A stretch of DNA of 64,000 nucleotides, taken from contig NZ_JACHYC010000002.1 in NCBI RefSeq assembly GCF_014192575.1, positions 1,042,635 to 1,106,634 on the forward strand. Direction: 5' to 3'. Source of the stretch: Variovorax sp. Sphag1AA. Its GTDB lineage: Bacteria > Pseudomonadota > Gammaproteobacteria > Burkholderiales > Burkholderiaceae_C. Of this stretch, positions 38,639 through 48,578 are shown in pieces (position 1 is the first letter of the stretch; each line of letters starts with the position of its first letter). The translations under genes and the position numbers were made by a program. The notes below the pieces were generated by a model that was not told where the DNA came from, searched no databases, and saw nothing but the letters and a program-made list of their open reading frames with translations.

Positions 38639-39262
38639 TTAGCGCTTGATGGCACGCTTGAGATTGGCGCGTGCCGCCTCCTCGAAGCGCGCGCGCATCG
38701 GCCCGGTGAGGTAGAGCGGATCGCGAGCGAGAAACCCGGCAAGGATCTCGCGTCGCTTCGTCTCGAAGACATCGGCGGGCACATGCAGGTATTCGATGCG
38801 GATTTGCCTTTCGTACTCGGCAAAGCGATCGGGTGTCGCACCGAGGATCGCGAGGTCGATGTCGACCAGCAGCTGTGCATCGCCGCCTTCAGGTTGCGCG
38901 TCGTGGCGCGTTGCCAGGATCAGCGCGTGGACGCGATCCGCGGCTTCTTCCGAGACGCCTGATTCGAGCATCACGCGCCGTGCCCAGTCGGCGCTGCGTT
39001 CTTCGTTGTCATGTCGATGGACGTCGTAGACGGCATCGTGGAACCACAACGCGATCGCCACTTCGGCGGGGCGCTGCGCGGGCCTGTCGCGGCGCGCGTG
39101 CAGCAGTGCGAGGCATTCGCCGAGGTGCTGGAGCGTGTGATAGGCGCGATGGGCTTCGCAATGGGCGGCGAGCAATTCGTCCAGCAGGGCTTCGCTCGGC
39201 GACGCGACGTCAAGCGCGCGCCAGGCATTGATCCACGATTCGTGCAGTGCTGCCTCGTCCAT
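38639..39262 (-). CDS. Predicted HD-superfamily metal-dependent hydrolase
   Basis: A 207-residue protein with the pattern AYHTLQHLGEC...ALWFHDAVYD, which supplies the His, His-Asp and Asp ligands of an HD-type metal site, and a later HDAQ. This subgroup is annotated as a predicted phosphohydrolase without known substrate. The ATG overlaps the mltB stop by one base (TGATG), so it is translationally coupled to mltB. Confidence 0.82.
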   Translation of the reverse strand: MDEAALHESWINAWRALDVASPSEALLDELLAAHCEAHRAYHTLQHLGECLALLHARRDRPAQRPAEVAIALWFHDAVYDVHRHDNEERSADWARRVMLESGVSEEAADRVHALILATRHDAQPEGGDAQLLVDIDLAILGATPDRFAEYERQIRIEYLHVPADVFETKRREILAGFLARDPLYLTGPMRARFEEAARANLKRAIKR

Positions 39263-40338
39263 CAGTTCTCCATCGCGGCGCGCACTTCGCGGCCGAGTTC
39301 GATCACCGACATCGCGTAGTAGCTGCTCCAGTTGTAGCGGGTGATGACGTAGAAGTTCTGCGTGCCCGCCACGTAGCTCGGTGTTTCGCCGCCGTTCTGC
39401 AGCTCGATCAGCGCGAGCAATCCCTTGAACCGCTGTGCGTCACCGTCGAGCACCGCACCACCCGCGACGAAGGCGTCGGCGCTGAAGGTGGGCACGATGT
39501 CGGGGCCCAGCAGCACGGCCTTCTGGAGCCGCGATTGGTCGAAGCTCACCGGAAAGATCGGCGGCATGCCCGGCTGCCAGCCGAACGCCTTGAAGTAGTT
39601 GGCCACGGAACCGATCACGTCGATCGGGTTGTTGACGAGGTCGATGCGGCCATCGCCGTCGTAGTCGACCGCGTACTTGGCAATGCTGCTGGGCATGAAC
39701 TGCGGCATGCCCATCGCGCCGGCGTAGCTGCCGAGCGGAAGCAGGGGGTTCTCGTGGGTGCGGCTTTCGGTGCTCAGGAAGCTTTCGAGTTCGCCGCGGA
39801 AGAAGGCTTGCCGTTCGCTCGCGCGCGGATGCGCTTCGGGGAAGTCGAAAGCCAGAGTGGCGAGCGCATCGATCACGCGGAAGCTGCCCATGTTGCGTCC
39901 GTAGATCGTCTCGACGCCGATGATGCCGACGATGATCTCTGCGGGCACGCCGAACTCCGCCTCGGCCCGCGTCAGCGTGGCCGCGTTGTTGCGCCAGAAG
40001 CGCGTGCCGGCCTGGATGCGCACGGGGTCGATGAAGCGACTGCGATAGACGTACCAGTTCTTCGGTGTGCCAGTAGGAGCCGGCAGCATCAGGCGCGGGA
40101 CGTTGGGCAGCAGCTTGGCGTTGCCGATCGTGGCGCGCGTCCATTCGCGGTCGAGGTTGCGGCGCGCGGCGATCTCGTCGGCGAACTGCATCGCATCTTC
40201 ACGCGTGGCATACGGGATGCCGCGCGAAGGCGCGTTGCGTTTGTCAGGCGCTGCCTGTGCGGTTGACAGGGCACCGGGCAGAACGGTGGCGGCGGAAAGC
40301 AGGGCTGCGAAGAGTGCGTGGGACAGGGGGCGTGGCAT
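39262..40338 (-). CDS. mltB: Membrane-bound lytic murein transglycosylase B
   Basis: A 358-residue periplasmic lytic transglycosylase. The signal peptide ends near AQAA (about residue 30). The catalytic glutamate is Glu143 in GIIGVETIYGRNMG, and the family segments SYAGAMGMPQFMPSSI and DYDGDGRIDL are present. No lipobox cysteine is evident, so the protein may be soluble rather than lipid-anchored. It cleaves peptidoglycan glycan strands to 1,6-anhydro ends. Confidence 0.92.
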   Translation of the reverse strand: MPRPLSHALFAALLSAATVLPGALSTAQAAPDKRNAPSRGIPYATREDAMQFADEIAARRNLDREWTRATIGNAKLLPNVPRLMLPAPTGTPKNWYVYRSRFIDPVRIQAGTRFWRNNAATLTRAEAEFGVPAEIIVGIIGVETIYGRNMGSFRVIDALATLAFDFPEAHPRASERQAFFRGELESFLSTESRTHENPLLPLGSYAGAMGMPQFMPSSIAKYAVDYDGDGRIDLVNNPIDVIGSVANYFKAFGWQPGMPPIFPVSFDQSRLQKAVLLGPDIVPTFSADAFVAGGAVLDGDAQRFKGLLALIELQNGGETPSYVAGTQNFYVITRYNWSSYYAMSVIELGREVRAAMEN

Positions 40339-40402
40339 CGCGTGGATTGTGCCGTCGGCGCGGCACGCATCGGATGAAGTTCACATGTGGTTTCAGCGGC
40401 GA

Positions 40403-42391
40403 TCAGCGCGGCCAGGTGAGGCGGCGGAACTCCGCGCGCAGCATGGGCAGTGCAGCCGCCGGAGACTTCGCGTAGCGCTGCGCTTCGAGTCGCAGCAGCC
40501 AGTCCTGCGCCGCCTGCGCTTCGGTACCGAAGCGTTCGGCGAGGCGCGCGGCCATCTGGCGCGGCGGCGTGGCTTCGGGCACGTCGATGCCGGCCAGCTT
40601 CAGCCGCGCGCGAGCCTGCGCGAGCAAGCGCAGCCACGGGTCGTGCTGGCTGCGTTCCCACAGGGTCCAGCCGGCGCCCGCGAGGCTGGTGGCGACGAGC
40701 ACCACCAGCAGCACAAGGATCAGGTCCTGCAGGCTCGGAGCCTCGAAGCCGATGTTCTTGAGCAGGTTGAGCTGCCGGCTCTGGGTGTAGTTGAGAACCC
40801 ACTGGTTCCAGCCGTTGTTGATGGCTTCCCATGTGGCCCGCACGCTGAGCACGAGCGATGGTGTCATCGCCTCGATCGCTTCTGCAATGACCCCGGGTTG
40901 GGTCGCGAGGCGGCGGAACTGTCCGACGCGATCGGGCGAGATCGCGCCGGTCGGGTCGACGCGGGTCCAGCCCACACCGTCCAGCCAGACCTCGGCCCAG
41001 GCGTGGGCGTCGCTGTGGCGCAGCACCCAGTAGTTGTCGACCGAGTTGAGCTCGCCGCCCTGGTAGCCGGTCACGATGCGCGCGGGAATGTTCAGCGCGC
41101 GCATCAGCACCACGAAGGCCGAGGCGATGTGCTCGCAGAAGCCGGCCTTGGTGTCGAACCAGAACACGTCGGCGGTGTCGTCGCCGTAGACGCCGGGTTC
41201 GAGCGTGTACGAATAGCCGCCAGTGCGCAGCCGCTGCAGCACGTTCTGCACCAGTGCGCGCGGGGGCGCGCCGGCCAGCGCGGGGTCGCTTCGCATTTCG
41301 GCGGCGAGGGCGATGGTGCGCGGGTTTGTTCCGGGCGGCAACTGCACGTAGGGTTGCAGTGCGCCGGTGCGGCGCAGAGGGCCGTACTGGAACTCGGTGA
41401 AGCTCTCGGCGCGATAGCGCACGAGATCGCCCAGGGGGCGGTTGGCGAGCCACTGCAGGTCTGTTGTGCCGAATACCGTGTAGTCGGGCAGTTCCGGAGC
41501 ATGGGGCGTGGCTTCGAGCGTCAGGAGCCACGGGCGGTTGGAAGGTTCGAGCGTGACTTCGTAGTTGACCGGTTCGCCGCGCGTCTGTAGATCAGGCGGG
41601 GGCAGTTGCCGCAGGAAAGGCGTCGCCTTCCACTCGCGGCCGTCGAACTGCGACAGCACCGGGCCGCGGAAATAGAGGCTTGATCGCGCCGGGATGCGGT
41701 CGCCGTCGAACTTGATGCGCGCGGCGATGCCGTCGTCCAGCGCCAGCTCCGCGATGGTGCCGACGCGCATCGTGCCCGACAGGCCGGTGCGCCCGGCCAT
41801 CGCATCGCCAGGCATGCCCCAAAGCGGCGCCATGCGCGGGAACAGCATGAACAGCACCACCATGATGGGCGCGCCCAGCAGCGCCATCCACCCTGCGGTG
41901 CGCGCCGCCTGCGCCAACGGCGGCCGTCCGACGGGCATGTGGGCGTTGACCAGCGCGGTCAGCAAACCCAGCAGCGCGAGCAGCATCGCGAACGCAGTCG
42001 GCAGGGATTGCGAATAGAAGAAGTTCGTGAGCATCGTGAAGAAGCCCAGGAAGAAGATGACGAACGCATCGCGCCGCGCGCGGAGTTCCAGCGTCTTGAG
42101 CGCAAGCAGAATCACGATGAGCGTCACGCCCGCATCGCGTCCGAGCAGCGTGCGGTGTGTGGCATAGGTTGCGATGAGCGTGATTGCGAGCAGTGCGACG
42201 CGCCACCACTTGCTGGGCAGCGGTCTGGCCTGCACCGCGAGCGTGCCGCGCCAGACGAGCACGATGGCCGCGAGCATGGTGCACCACCAGGGCAGGTTCG
42301 GCACCTGGGGCAGGAGGATGAGGCCGATGACCGACAGCAGGAAGAGCGTGTCCCGCGCGTCCCTCGGCAGGGCCAGGAGCTTGCTCAGCAT
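40403..42391 (-). CDS. TgpA-like transmembrane transglutaminase (DUF3488)
   Basis: A 662-residue protein with about six N-terminal membrane segments (1-190, DUF3488), a periplasmic transglutaminase domain with Cys419 (KAGFCEH), His463 (DAHAWAEVW) and Asp479 (RVDPTG), one further membrane segment (near 560-580) and a cytoplasmic DUF4129-like tail. This is the layout of Pseudomonas TgpA. The ATG at 42391 overlaps the DUF58 stop by 7 bp. With MoxR and DUF58 it forms a conserved three-gene unit. Confidence 0.92.
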   Translation of the reverse strand: MLSKLLALPRDARDTLFLLSVIGLILLPQVPNLPWWCTMLAAIVLVWRGTLAVQARPLPSKWWRVALLAITLIATYATHRTLLGRDAGVTLIVILLALKTLELRARRDAFVIFFLGFFTMLTNFFYSQSLPTAFAMLLALLGLLTALVNAHMPVGRPPLAQAARTAGWMALLGAPIMVVLFMLFPRMAPLWGMPGDAMAGRTGLSGTMRVGTIAELALDDGIAARIKFDGDRIPARSSLYFRGPVLSQFDGREWKATPFLRQLPPPDLQTRGEPVNYEVTLEPSNRPWLLTLEATPHAPELPDYTVFGTTDLQWLANRPLGDLVRYRAESFTEFQYGPLRRTGALQPYVQLPPGTNPRTIALAAEMRSDPALAGAPPRALVQNVLQRLRTGGYSYTLEPGVYGDDTADVFWFDTKAGFCEHIASAFVVLMRALNIPARIVTGYQGGELNSVDNYWVLRHSDAHAWAEVWLDGVGWTRVDPTGAISPDRVGQFRRLATQPGVIAEAIEAMTPSLVLSVRATWEAINNGWNQWVLNYTQSRQLNLLKNIGFEAPSLQDLILVLLVVLVATSLAGAGWTLWERSQHDPWLRLLAQARARLKLAGIDVPEATPPRQMAARLAERFGTEAQAAQDWLLRLEAQRYAKSPAAALPMLRAEFRRLTWPR

Positions 42392-43392
42392 AGGGCGAGC
42401 GCCTCCAGGCATTGCCGCTTGTGCGCCTCACCTTGCGACGGCTGGACGGTGCGGCCACCGGCACGCAGGCCGTAGTCCACGCCGAGGTGGTCGGCCATCA
42501 GCACCCATGCGCAGATGCGTGAAAGGCGCGCTTCGGCATCGGACAGGCCGGCGTGCTGCGTGTCGAGCCAGAGCTGCGAGCGCTGGGCCTGCAAGGTGTC
42601 GCGGCTGACCAGTTCGTCGGAGCCTGCTGCCTGCGCTTGCGCGGCGCGCTTCCAGACCACGAGCTTGAGCGAATCACCGCGGCGGTACGGGCGCACGCCG
42701 TCGTATTCGCCGGCGATGTGCGCGCGCATCGACATGGCCGCGCTGGGTCCGTCCAGTGGTTCGGCTTCGGGCAGAGGCGGTGGGTTGGGTTCGGGCGCGG
42801 GATAGACGAGCACCTGCGAGGCCGGGCGCCAGATCGTCCAGACGCGGAAGGTGCCGAGCGGGAAGCGCGTTTCCGCCGTCAGCGTGGGCACGGCATGCAG
42901 ACCGCGTCGCTCGGGCTTGAAGGCAACTTCGACCGTCGCACTGCCTTGCGCGGGAACATCGCTCCAGGACCATTGCCCGCTGCGATGTACGGCGAAGCCG
43001 ATGCCATAGCGCGTGCTACGGCGCGCATTGGTGAGCACGATGCGGAACACTGCCGCCGAGCCCGCGTATTGCGGCTCCGGCGGCATGAGCCGCATCGCGA
43101 GGCCGCGCAAGGTGCCATGGCACACATGCATGCCGACCGCCACGCAGCCCGCGAGCAGGAAGGTCAGCAGATAGCCAAGGTTGAGCTGGTAGTTGATCGA
43201 GCCGACCAGCAGGACCAGCAGGGTCGCGGCGAGCATCCACCCGGCCCGTGTCGGCAGGATGTAGACGTTGCGTTGGGTGAGTTCGAGCGTGTCGGACGGC
43301 GCTCGCCGTGACACAAACCACTGGTCGATCCGGGATCGCAGCGACGCGAACGGATGCACGCCCCACCTGCGAGCGGGCGCCGGCGAGCTCAC
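42385..43392 (-). CDS. DUF58 domain protein
   Basis: A 335-residue protein with two adjacent membrane segments near residues 50-90 and a C-terminal DUF58 domain (EYDGVRPYRRGDSLKLVVWKRAA, about 225-250), a divergent von Willebrand A-like fold. The GTG start at 43392 overlaps the moxR stop (GTGA). DUF58 proteins work with MoxR ATPases, possibly in assembly or remodelling of metal- or membrane-bound complexes; here the third partner is the TgpA-like transglutaminase. Confidence 0.9.
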   Translation of the reverse strand: MSSPAPARRWGVHPFASLRSRIDQWFVSRRAPSDTLELTQRNVYILPTRAGWMLAATLLVLLVGSINYQLNLGYLLTFLLAGCVAVGMHVCHGTLRGLAMRLMPPEPQYAGSAAVFRIVLTNARRSTRYGIGFAVHRSGQWSWSDVPAQGSATVEVAFKPERRGLHAVPTLTAETRFPLGTFRVWTIWRPASQVLVYPAPEPNPPPLPEAEPLDGPSAAMSMRAHIAGEYDGVRPYRRGDSLKLVVWKRAAQAQAAGSDELVSRDTLQAQRSQLWLDTQHAGLSDAEARLSRICAWVLMADHLGVDYGLRAGGRTVQPSQGEAHKRQCLEALALC

Positions 43393-44321
43393 GGCAAGGG
43401 TACCGCCGCGATCATGGCGCGCACCTGCTCGACCGCGCCGCGGCCCGCGTCACCGACTGGCGTGAGGCGGTGGGCGATCGTTTGCGGCAGCACTGCCTGC
43501 ACATCGTCGGGTGCCACGTAGTCGCGGTTGGCGAGTAGCGCCTGCGCCTTGGCTGCCCGCAGCACCGCAATGCCTGCGCGCGGCGAAAGCCCCTGCAGGA
43601 ACCAGCGGCCGGAACGCGTGGCGGCGATCAGATCCTGCACGTAGTTGAGCAGCGGCTCGGCCGCATGGACCTGCAGCACACGCTGTTGCAGCGCAGTCAA
43701 CTCGCCGGCGGTGAGCAGGGCGGGCAGTCCCGCGAGCAGGTCGCGCCGGTCGGCACCGGCCAGCAACTCGCGCTCGGCCGCGCGATCGGGGTAGCCGAGC
43801 GAGATGCGCATCAGGAAGCGGTCGAGCTGGGATTCGGGCAGCGCGAAGGTCCCGAGTTGCTCGTGCGGGTTCTGTGTGGCAATGACGAAGAAGGGCGTCG
43901 GCAACGGGCGGGTTTCGCCTTCGACGGTCACCTGCTTTTCCTCCATGGCTTCGAGGAGGGCGCTTTGTGTCTTGGGGCTGGCGCGGTTGATTTCGTCTGC
44001 GAGCAGCACCTGGGCAAAGATGGGGCCGGGGTGGAACACGAAGCTCTGCTGCCCGCGGTCGTAGATCGCGACGCCCGACAGGTCGCCCGGCATCAGGTCG
44101 GCGGTGAACTGGACGCGTGAGAACTGCAGGCCGAAGGTGTGCGACAGCGCATGCGCCAGCGTTGTCTTGCCGACGCCGGGCACGTCCTCGATCAGCAGGT
44201 GGCCGCCGGCCAGAAGACAGGCCACGCAGTCGCGTACCTGGGCCTCTTTGCCTACGATCACCGTGTTAAGCTGCCCGAGCAAACTGGCGAGCTTCGCGGC
44301 AACGTCCATTTTTGTATCCAT
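43389..44321 (-). CDS. MoxR-family AAA+ ATPase
   Basis: A 310-residue AAA+ protein with Walker A VPGVGKTT (47-54), Walker B LLADEINR and the sensor segment VIATQNPHEQLGTFALPESQLDRF. MoxR ATPases act as chaperone-like partners of DUF58/VWA proteins. The ATG at 44321 is preferred over a TTG at 44327; an ATG at 44309 is also possible. It is the first gene of the MoxR-DUF58-TgpA operon and is divergent from the deacetylase gene. Confidence 0.9.
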   Translation of the reverse strand: MDTKMDVAAKLASLLGQLNTVIVGKEAQVRDCVACLLAGGHLLIEDVPGVGKTTLAHALSHTFGLQFSRVQFTADLMPGDLSGVAIYDRGQQSFVFHPGPIFAQVLLADEINRASPKTQSALLEAMEEKQVTVEGETRPLPTPFFVIATQNPHEQLGTFALPESQLDRFLMRISLGYPDRAAERELLAGADRRDLLAGLPALLTAGELTALQQRVLQVHAAEPLLNYVQDLIAATRSGRWFLQGLSPRAGIAVLRAAKAQALLANRDYVAPDDVQAVLPQTIAHRLTPVGDAGRGAVEQVRAMIAAVPLP

Positions 44322-44383
44322 ATGCAAACCATACCCTAAGCCTTGCGGCCCTTCGTACGCAAGGCCTTGGCGCAGAAGAACCC

Positions 44384-45337
44384 ATGGGCAAAACCGGCTA
44401 CTTCACACACCGCGACTGCTGGAGACACGAGATGGGGCAGGGGCATCCGGAATGCCCCCAGAGACTCGATGCCATCGAGGACCGGCTGCTCGTCACCGGC
44501 GTCGGCGACGCACTCGAGCGCGGCGAGGTGCCTCTGGCGACGCTGCCGCAAATCACCCGCGCGCACAGCGTGGCGCATATGGAGCATCTCGAAGCGCTGA
44601 GCCAGCGCCTCGTCGAGGACGAGCCGGCCGGCGGTCCGGACCATGCGCAGATCGATCCCGACACCTCGATGAACCGCTTCACCGTGCTGGCTGCTCGCCG
44701 CGCCGCCGGGGCGGCGATTGCGGCGACGGATGCGGTGATTGCAGGGCAGCTCGACAACGCCTTCTGCGCGGTGCGCCCGCCCGGCCATCACGCCTGCCGC
44801 GACAAGGCGATGGGCTTCTGCTTCTACAACAACGTCGCGATCGCGGCGCGCCATGCGCTCGAACAGCATGGGCTGGAGCGGGTCGCGATCGTCGATTTCG
44901 ACGTGCACCACGGCAACGGCACCGAGGACATCCTGAGCAACGACCCGCGCGTGCTCATGGTGGGCATCTTCCAGCACCCCTTCTATCCCTACAGCGGCAC
45001 GGACCACCCGGCGCCGAACATGCTCAACCTGCCGGTGCCGGCCTACACGCGCGGCATGGACGTTCGCGAGCTCATCGAGGCGTGCTGGATGCCGCGCCTC
45101 GAAGAATTCAAGCCGCAGATGATCTTCGTGAGCGCGGGCTTCGATGCGCATCGCGACGACGATCTCGGCCAACTCAAACTCAACGAAAACGATTTCGGTT
45201 GGATCACCAGCCGCATCGTCGATGTGGCGCGCCGCCATGCGCAGGGCCGCATCGTTTCAATGCTTGAAGGCGGCTACAACCTCGATGCGCTGGCGCGCAG
45301 CGTCGAAGAACATCTGAGGGTGCTGGCCGATTTGTAG
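44384..45337 (+). CDS. Histone deacetylase-family protein
   Basis: A 317-residue zinc-dependent deacetylase of the HDAC/acetylpolyamine amidohydrolase family. It shows RPPGHHA (active-site histidines), IVDFDVHHGNGT (zinc Asp and His) and SAGFDAH (second zinc Asp). The ATG at 44384 gives the family start MGKTGYFTH. Bacterial members act on acetylated polyamines, lysine or acetoin-related substrates; which applies cannot be told. The mscS-type gene follows four bases after the stop. Confidence 0.9.
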   Translation: MGKTGYFTHRDCWRHEMGQGHPECPQRLDAIEDRLLVTGVGDALERGEVPLATLPQITRAHSVAHMEHLEALSQRLVEDEPAGGPDHAQIDPDTSMNRFTVLAARRAAGAAIAATDAVIAGQLDNAFCAVRPPGHHACRDKAMGFCFYNNVAIAARHALEQHGLERVAIVDFDVHHGNGTEDILSNDPRVLMVGIFQHPFYPYSGTDHPAPNMLNLPVPAYTRGMDVRELIEACWMPRLEEFKPQMIFVSAGFDAHRDDDLGQLKLNENDFGWITSRIVDVARRHAQGRIVSMLEGGYNLDALARSVEEHLRVLADL

Positions 45338-45341
45338 ATCG

Positions 45342-46628
45342 ATGGATTTCAGCACCCTTACCTTTACCCAGAAACTCAGTCAGGTCGAAGCGCGCAGCCT
45401 CTCGATCGAATTCGCCATCCTCATCGCCTGCGTGGCAGTCGCATGGGGCGTCTGTCGCTGGTTCGGACGTGATCAGCCGAAGGATTCCATCTGGTTCGGC
45501 GTTCGCATCTTCGACGGGCTGCTGTTTCCGCTGCTCGCACTGCTTTTCACGGACCTGGCTCGGCGCGGCGTGCTGACCTTCCAGCCGGTCCTGCTGCTGC
45601 GGATCGCGGTATCGGTCTTCGTTTCGCTGGCGGTGATCCGCTTCTTCGCGCGGGTGTTGCGGGCGGTATTCCCGGCCTCGGCGATGGCGCGCCTGCTGGA
45701 GCGCACCATCTCGTGGATCGCGTGGATCGGCGCGATCCTCTGGATCGTTGGATTGCTGCCACCAGTGCTGGCGGAGTTGGACGAAATCACGCTCGCCTTC
45801 GGGCGTACGCGCATCAGTCTGCGAACCATCCTCGACGGGGCGCTCTCGGCAGGGCTGGTGCTGGCAATCGCGTTGTGGATCTCGTCGACGATCGAAAAAC
45901 GCATCCTGAGCGAGGCGGTGAACGATCTCTCGATGCGCAAGGTGGCGTCGAATGCGATCCGCGCCTTCCTGTTGCTGATCGGCCTGCTGTTTGCGCTGTC
46001 CGCGGTCGGGGTGGATCTGACGGCGCTGTCGGTGCTTGGTGGCGCGCTGGGCGTCGGCCTTGGCTTCGGCCTGCAGAAACTTGCGGCCAATTACGTGAGC
46101 GGCTTCGTGATTCTTCTGGAGCGGTCGATACGCATTGGCGACAACGTGCGCGTCGACGGCTTCGAGGGACGCATCACTGACATCAAGACGCGCTACACGC
46201 TGGTGAGGGCAGGCAACGGGCGCGAATCGATCGTGCCGAATGAATCGCTGATCACGAGCCGCGTGGAGAACCTCTCGCAGGCGGATCTCAAGTTCAACAT
46301 CCAGACGAACATCATCGTTGGCTACGACAGTGACGTGGAGAAGGTGCAGTCCATTCTCCTGAGTGCGGCCAAGTCGCAGGCGCGGGTCATGGCCGACCCG
46401 GCCCCGGTGGCCTTCCTGCTGAATTTCGTGCCCGACGGATTAGAGTTCAACCTCAATTTTTGGGTGTCCGACCCCGACAAGGGGCGGGACAACCTTCGCT
46501 CGGCGATCAACATCGCCATTCTCGAAGGGCTGCGTTCGGCGGGTATCACCATCGCCAATCCGCAGCGGGTGGTTCGCGTCGCATCGTTACCTTCTGATGC
46601 TTCGCCTTTGCCAATTGCCCATCTATAA
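45342..46628 (+). CDS. MscS-family mechanosensitive channel
   Basis: A 428-residue inner-membrane protein with several N-terminal transmembrane helices, then the MscS pore helix (LGGALGVGLGFGLQKLAANYVSGF, Ala/Gly packed) and the beta domain (RIGDNVRVDGFEGRITDIKTRYT), ending in the cytoplasmic cage domain. Such channels open on membrane tension during osmotic downshock. It probably shares a transcript with the deacetylase gene. Its stop codon lies inside the -10 region of the etfBA promoter. Confidence 0.9.
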   Translation: MDFSTLTFTQKLSQVEARSLSIEFAILIACVAVAWGVCRWFGRDQPKDSIWFGVRIFDGLLFPLLALLFTDLARRGVLTFQPVLLLRIAVSVFVSLAVIRFFARVLRAVFPASAMARLLERTISWIAWIGAILWIVGLLPPVLAELDEITLAFGRTRISLRTILDGALSAGLVLAIALWISSTIEKRILSEAVNDLSMRKVASNAIRAFLLLIGLLFALSAVGVDLTALSVLGGALGVGLGFGLQKLAANYVSGFVILLERSIRIGDNVRVDGFEGRITDIKTRYTLVRAGNGRESIVPNESLITSRVENLSQADLKFNIQTNIIVGYDSDVEKVQSILLSAAKSQARVMADPAPVAFLLNFVPDGLEFNLNFWVSDPDKGRDNLRSAINIAILEGLRSAGITIANPQRVVRVASLPSDASPLPIAHL

Positions 46629-46657
46629 TTACGAAAAAAGCACGATCGTTCGATTTT
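46624..46657 (+). promoter_or_regulatory. etfBA promoter with palindromic operator
   Basis: A perfect TATAAT (46624-46629) is followed by an interrupted palindrome (46634-46657) with the core ACGATCGT (46642-46649) and flanking AAAA/TTTT arms. A weak -35, TTCGCC, lies 17 bp upstream of the -10. The palindrome covers the expected start of transcription, which fits a repressor site. TetR-family regulators of fatty-acid use in betaproteobacteria bind such palindromes and include etf genes; the match to one of them is by recall. Confidence 0.55.
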
Positions 46658-46781
46658 TCTCCGCGCCCACTATCAAGGCGCAACCCCTGTCTGAAATGAA
46701 CACTTCGCGCAGGGCCCGGTGCCTAAAATCATCGGCTGCCCTGTACATCTCCCGGTTTCGCAATTCAATGGAGTCAAGCCA

Positions 46782-47531
46782 ATGAAGATCCTGGTCCCCG
46801 TCAAGCGGGTCGTCGACTACAACGTGAAGGTGCGCGTGAAGAGCGACGGCACCGGTGTGGACATTGCCAATGTGAAGATGAGCATGAACCCCTTCGACGA
46901 GATTGCCGTCGAAGAGGCTGTTCGGCTCAAGGAGAAGGGTGTTGCCACCGAAGTCATCGCCGTGTCCTGCGGCGATGCCAAGTGCCAGGAGACGCTGCGC
47001 ACCGCGATGGCCATCGGTGCCGATCGCGGCATCCTCGTTGAATCGGCGGAAGAACTTCAGCCTCTCGCCGTTGCCAAGTTGCTCAAGGCCTTGGTCGACA
47101 AGGAGCAACCCGGTCTGGTGATCCTCGGCAAGCAGGCCATCGACGACGACAACAACCAGACCGGCCAGATGCTCGCTGCCCTGGCTGATCTCCCGCAAGC
47201 CACCTTCGCCTCCAAGGTCGAAGTCGCTGGCGACAAGGTCAGCGTTACCCGCGAAGTGGATGGCGGCCTCGAAACCCTGTCCCTCTCGCTCCCCGCAGTC
47301 ATCACTTCCGACCTGCGCCTGAATGAGCCGCGCTACGTGACGCTGCCCAACATCATGAAGGCCAAGAAGAAGCAGCTCGACACGGTGACCCCGGCGGATC
47401 TGGGCGTGGACGCAGCTCCGCGCCTGAAGACCCTCAAGGTCGCAGAGCCTCCCAAGCGCGGTGCTGGCATCAAGGTGCCCGATGTCGCAGCGCTGGTGGA
47501 CAAGCTGAAGAACGAAGCCAAGGTGATCTGA
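46782..47531 (+). CDS. etfB: Electron transfer flavoprotein beta subunit
   Basis: A 249-residue EtfB starting [20 protein letters not shown], with [19 protein letters not shown] and the AMP-binding region [23 protein letters not shown]. With EtfA it carries electrons from acyl-CoA dehydrogenases to ETF:quinone oxidoreductase. The ATG at 46782 is chosen by the family start. It has a promoter and operator of its own at 46624-46657. Confidence 0.96.
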   Translation: MKILVPVKRVVDYNVKVRVKSDGTGVDIANVKMSMNPFDEIAVEEAVRLKEKGVATEVIAVSCGDAKCQETLRTAMAIGADRGILVESAEELQPLAVAKLLKALVDKEQPGLVILGKQAIDDDNNQTGQMLAALADLPQATFASKVEVAGDKVSVTREVDGGLETLSLSLPAVITSDLRLNEPRYVTLPNIMKAKKKQLDTVTPADLGVDAAPRLKTLKVAEPPKRGAGIKVPDVAALVDKLKNEAKVI

Positions 47532-47542
47532 GGAAGACTGTC

Positions 47543-48478
47543 ATGACCGTACTTGTTATTGCCGAACACGACCACGCCACCCTCAAGCCGGCGACCCTGA
47601 ACACCGTGACTGCAGGCATTGCCTGCCAGAGCGGCGATGTGCATGTCCTCGTGGCGGGTGCCAATGCTGCAGAAGCCGGCAAGGCCGCCTCTCAAGTGGC
47701 TGGCGTTGCCAAGGTGATCGTGGCGGATAGCCCGAGCTTGGCGGAGAACCTCGCCGAGAACGTTGCGGCGCAAGTTCTCGCGATCGCCAAGAACTACAGC
47801 CACATCCTGTTCCCGGCCACCGCCAACGGCAAGAATGTGGCTCCCCGAGTGGCCGCCAAGCTGGATGTGGCCCAGATCAGCGACATCACCAAGGTGGACA
47901 GCGCCGACACCTTCGAGCGCCCGATCTACGCCGGTAACGCCATTGCGACCGTGCAGAGCGCGGACCCGATCAAGGTCATCACCGTGCGTACGACCGGCTT
48001 CGACGCCGCGGCAGCGACCGGCGGCAGCGCTGCAGTCGAAAACGCAGAAGGCGTCGCCGACAGCGGCAAGAGCAGCTTCGTGGGCCGCGAAGTCACCAAG
48101 AGCGATCGCCCCGAATTGACCGCCGCCAAGATCATCGTCTCGGGTGGCCGAGCCCTCGGCAGCGCCGAGAAGTTCAACGAAGTGATGACGCCCCTGGCGG
48201 ACAAGCTCGGTGCAGCACTGGGAGCCAGCCGTGCAGCCGTGGACGCAGGCTACGCCCCCAACGACTGGCAGGTCGGCCAGACCGGCAAGATCGTCGCCCC
48301 CCAGCTGTACATCGCCGCAGGCATCTCCGGCGCCATCCAGCACCTTGCAGGCATGAAGGACTCCAAGGTCATCGTCGCCATCAACAAGGACGAAGAGGCC
48401 CCGATCTTCTCGGTGGCCGACTACGGCCTCGTGGCCGATCTGTTCACGGCCGTGCCGGAACTCGTCAAGGCGCTCTGA
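47543..48478 (+). CDS. etfA: Electron transfer flavoprotein alpha subunit
   Basis: A 311-residue EtfA. The N-terminal ETF domain is followed by the FAD-binding C-terminal domain with [36 protein letters not shown] and [23 protein letters not shown] precedes the ATG, 11 bp after etfB. The next transcribed gene after the terminator encodes an acyl-CoA dehydrogenase, a natural electron donor. Confidence 0.96.
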   Translation: MTVLVIAEHDHATLKPATLNTVTAGIACQSGDVHVLVAGANAAEAGKAASQVAGVAKVIVADSPSLAENLAENVAAQVLAIAKNYSHILFPATANGKNVAPRVAAKLDVAQISDITKVDSADTFERPIYAGNAIATVQSADPIKVITVRTTGFDAAAATGGSAAVENAEGVADSGKSSFVGREVTKSDRPELTAAKIIVSGGRALGSAEKFNEVMTPLADKLGAALGASRAAVDAGYAPNDWQVGQTGKIVAPQLYIAAGISGAIQHLAGMKDSKVIVAINKDEEAPIFSVADYGLVADLFTAVPELVKAL

Positions 48479-48504
48479 TCCACTTCAGATAGCTGTTTGA
48501 ACCC

Positions 48505-48535
48505 AAAAGGGGCATCGTTTTTCGATGCCCTTTTT
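48505..48535 (+). terminator. Rho-independent terminator after etfBA
   Basis: GGGCATCG (48510-48517), a TTTTT loop (48518-48522), CGATGCCC (48523-48530) and TTTTT (48531-48535), with an A-run upstream. It ends 44 bp before the acyl-CoA dehydrogenase start. Confidence 0.93.
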
Positions 48536-48578
48536 CACGTCGGTTCGCATCAGGCCCGAGGGCCACAGGAGAGACAAC

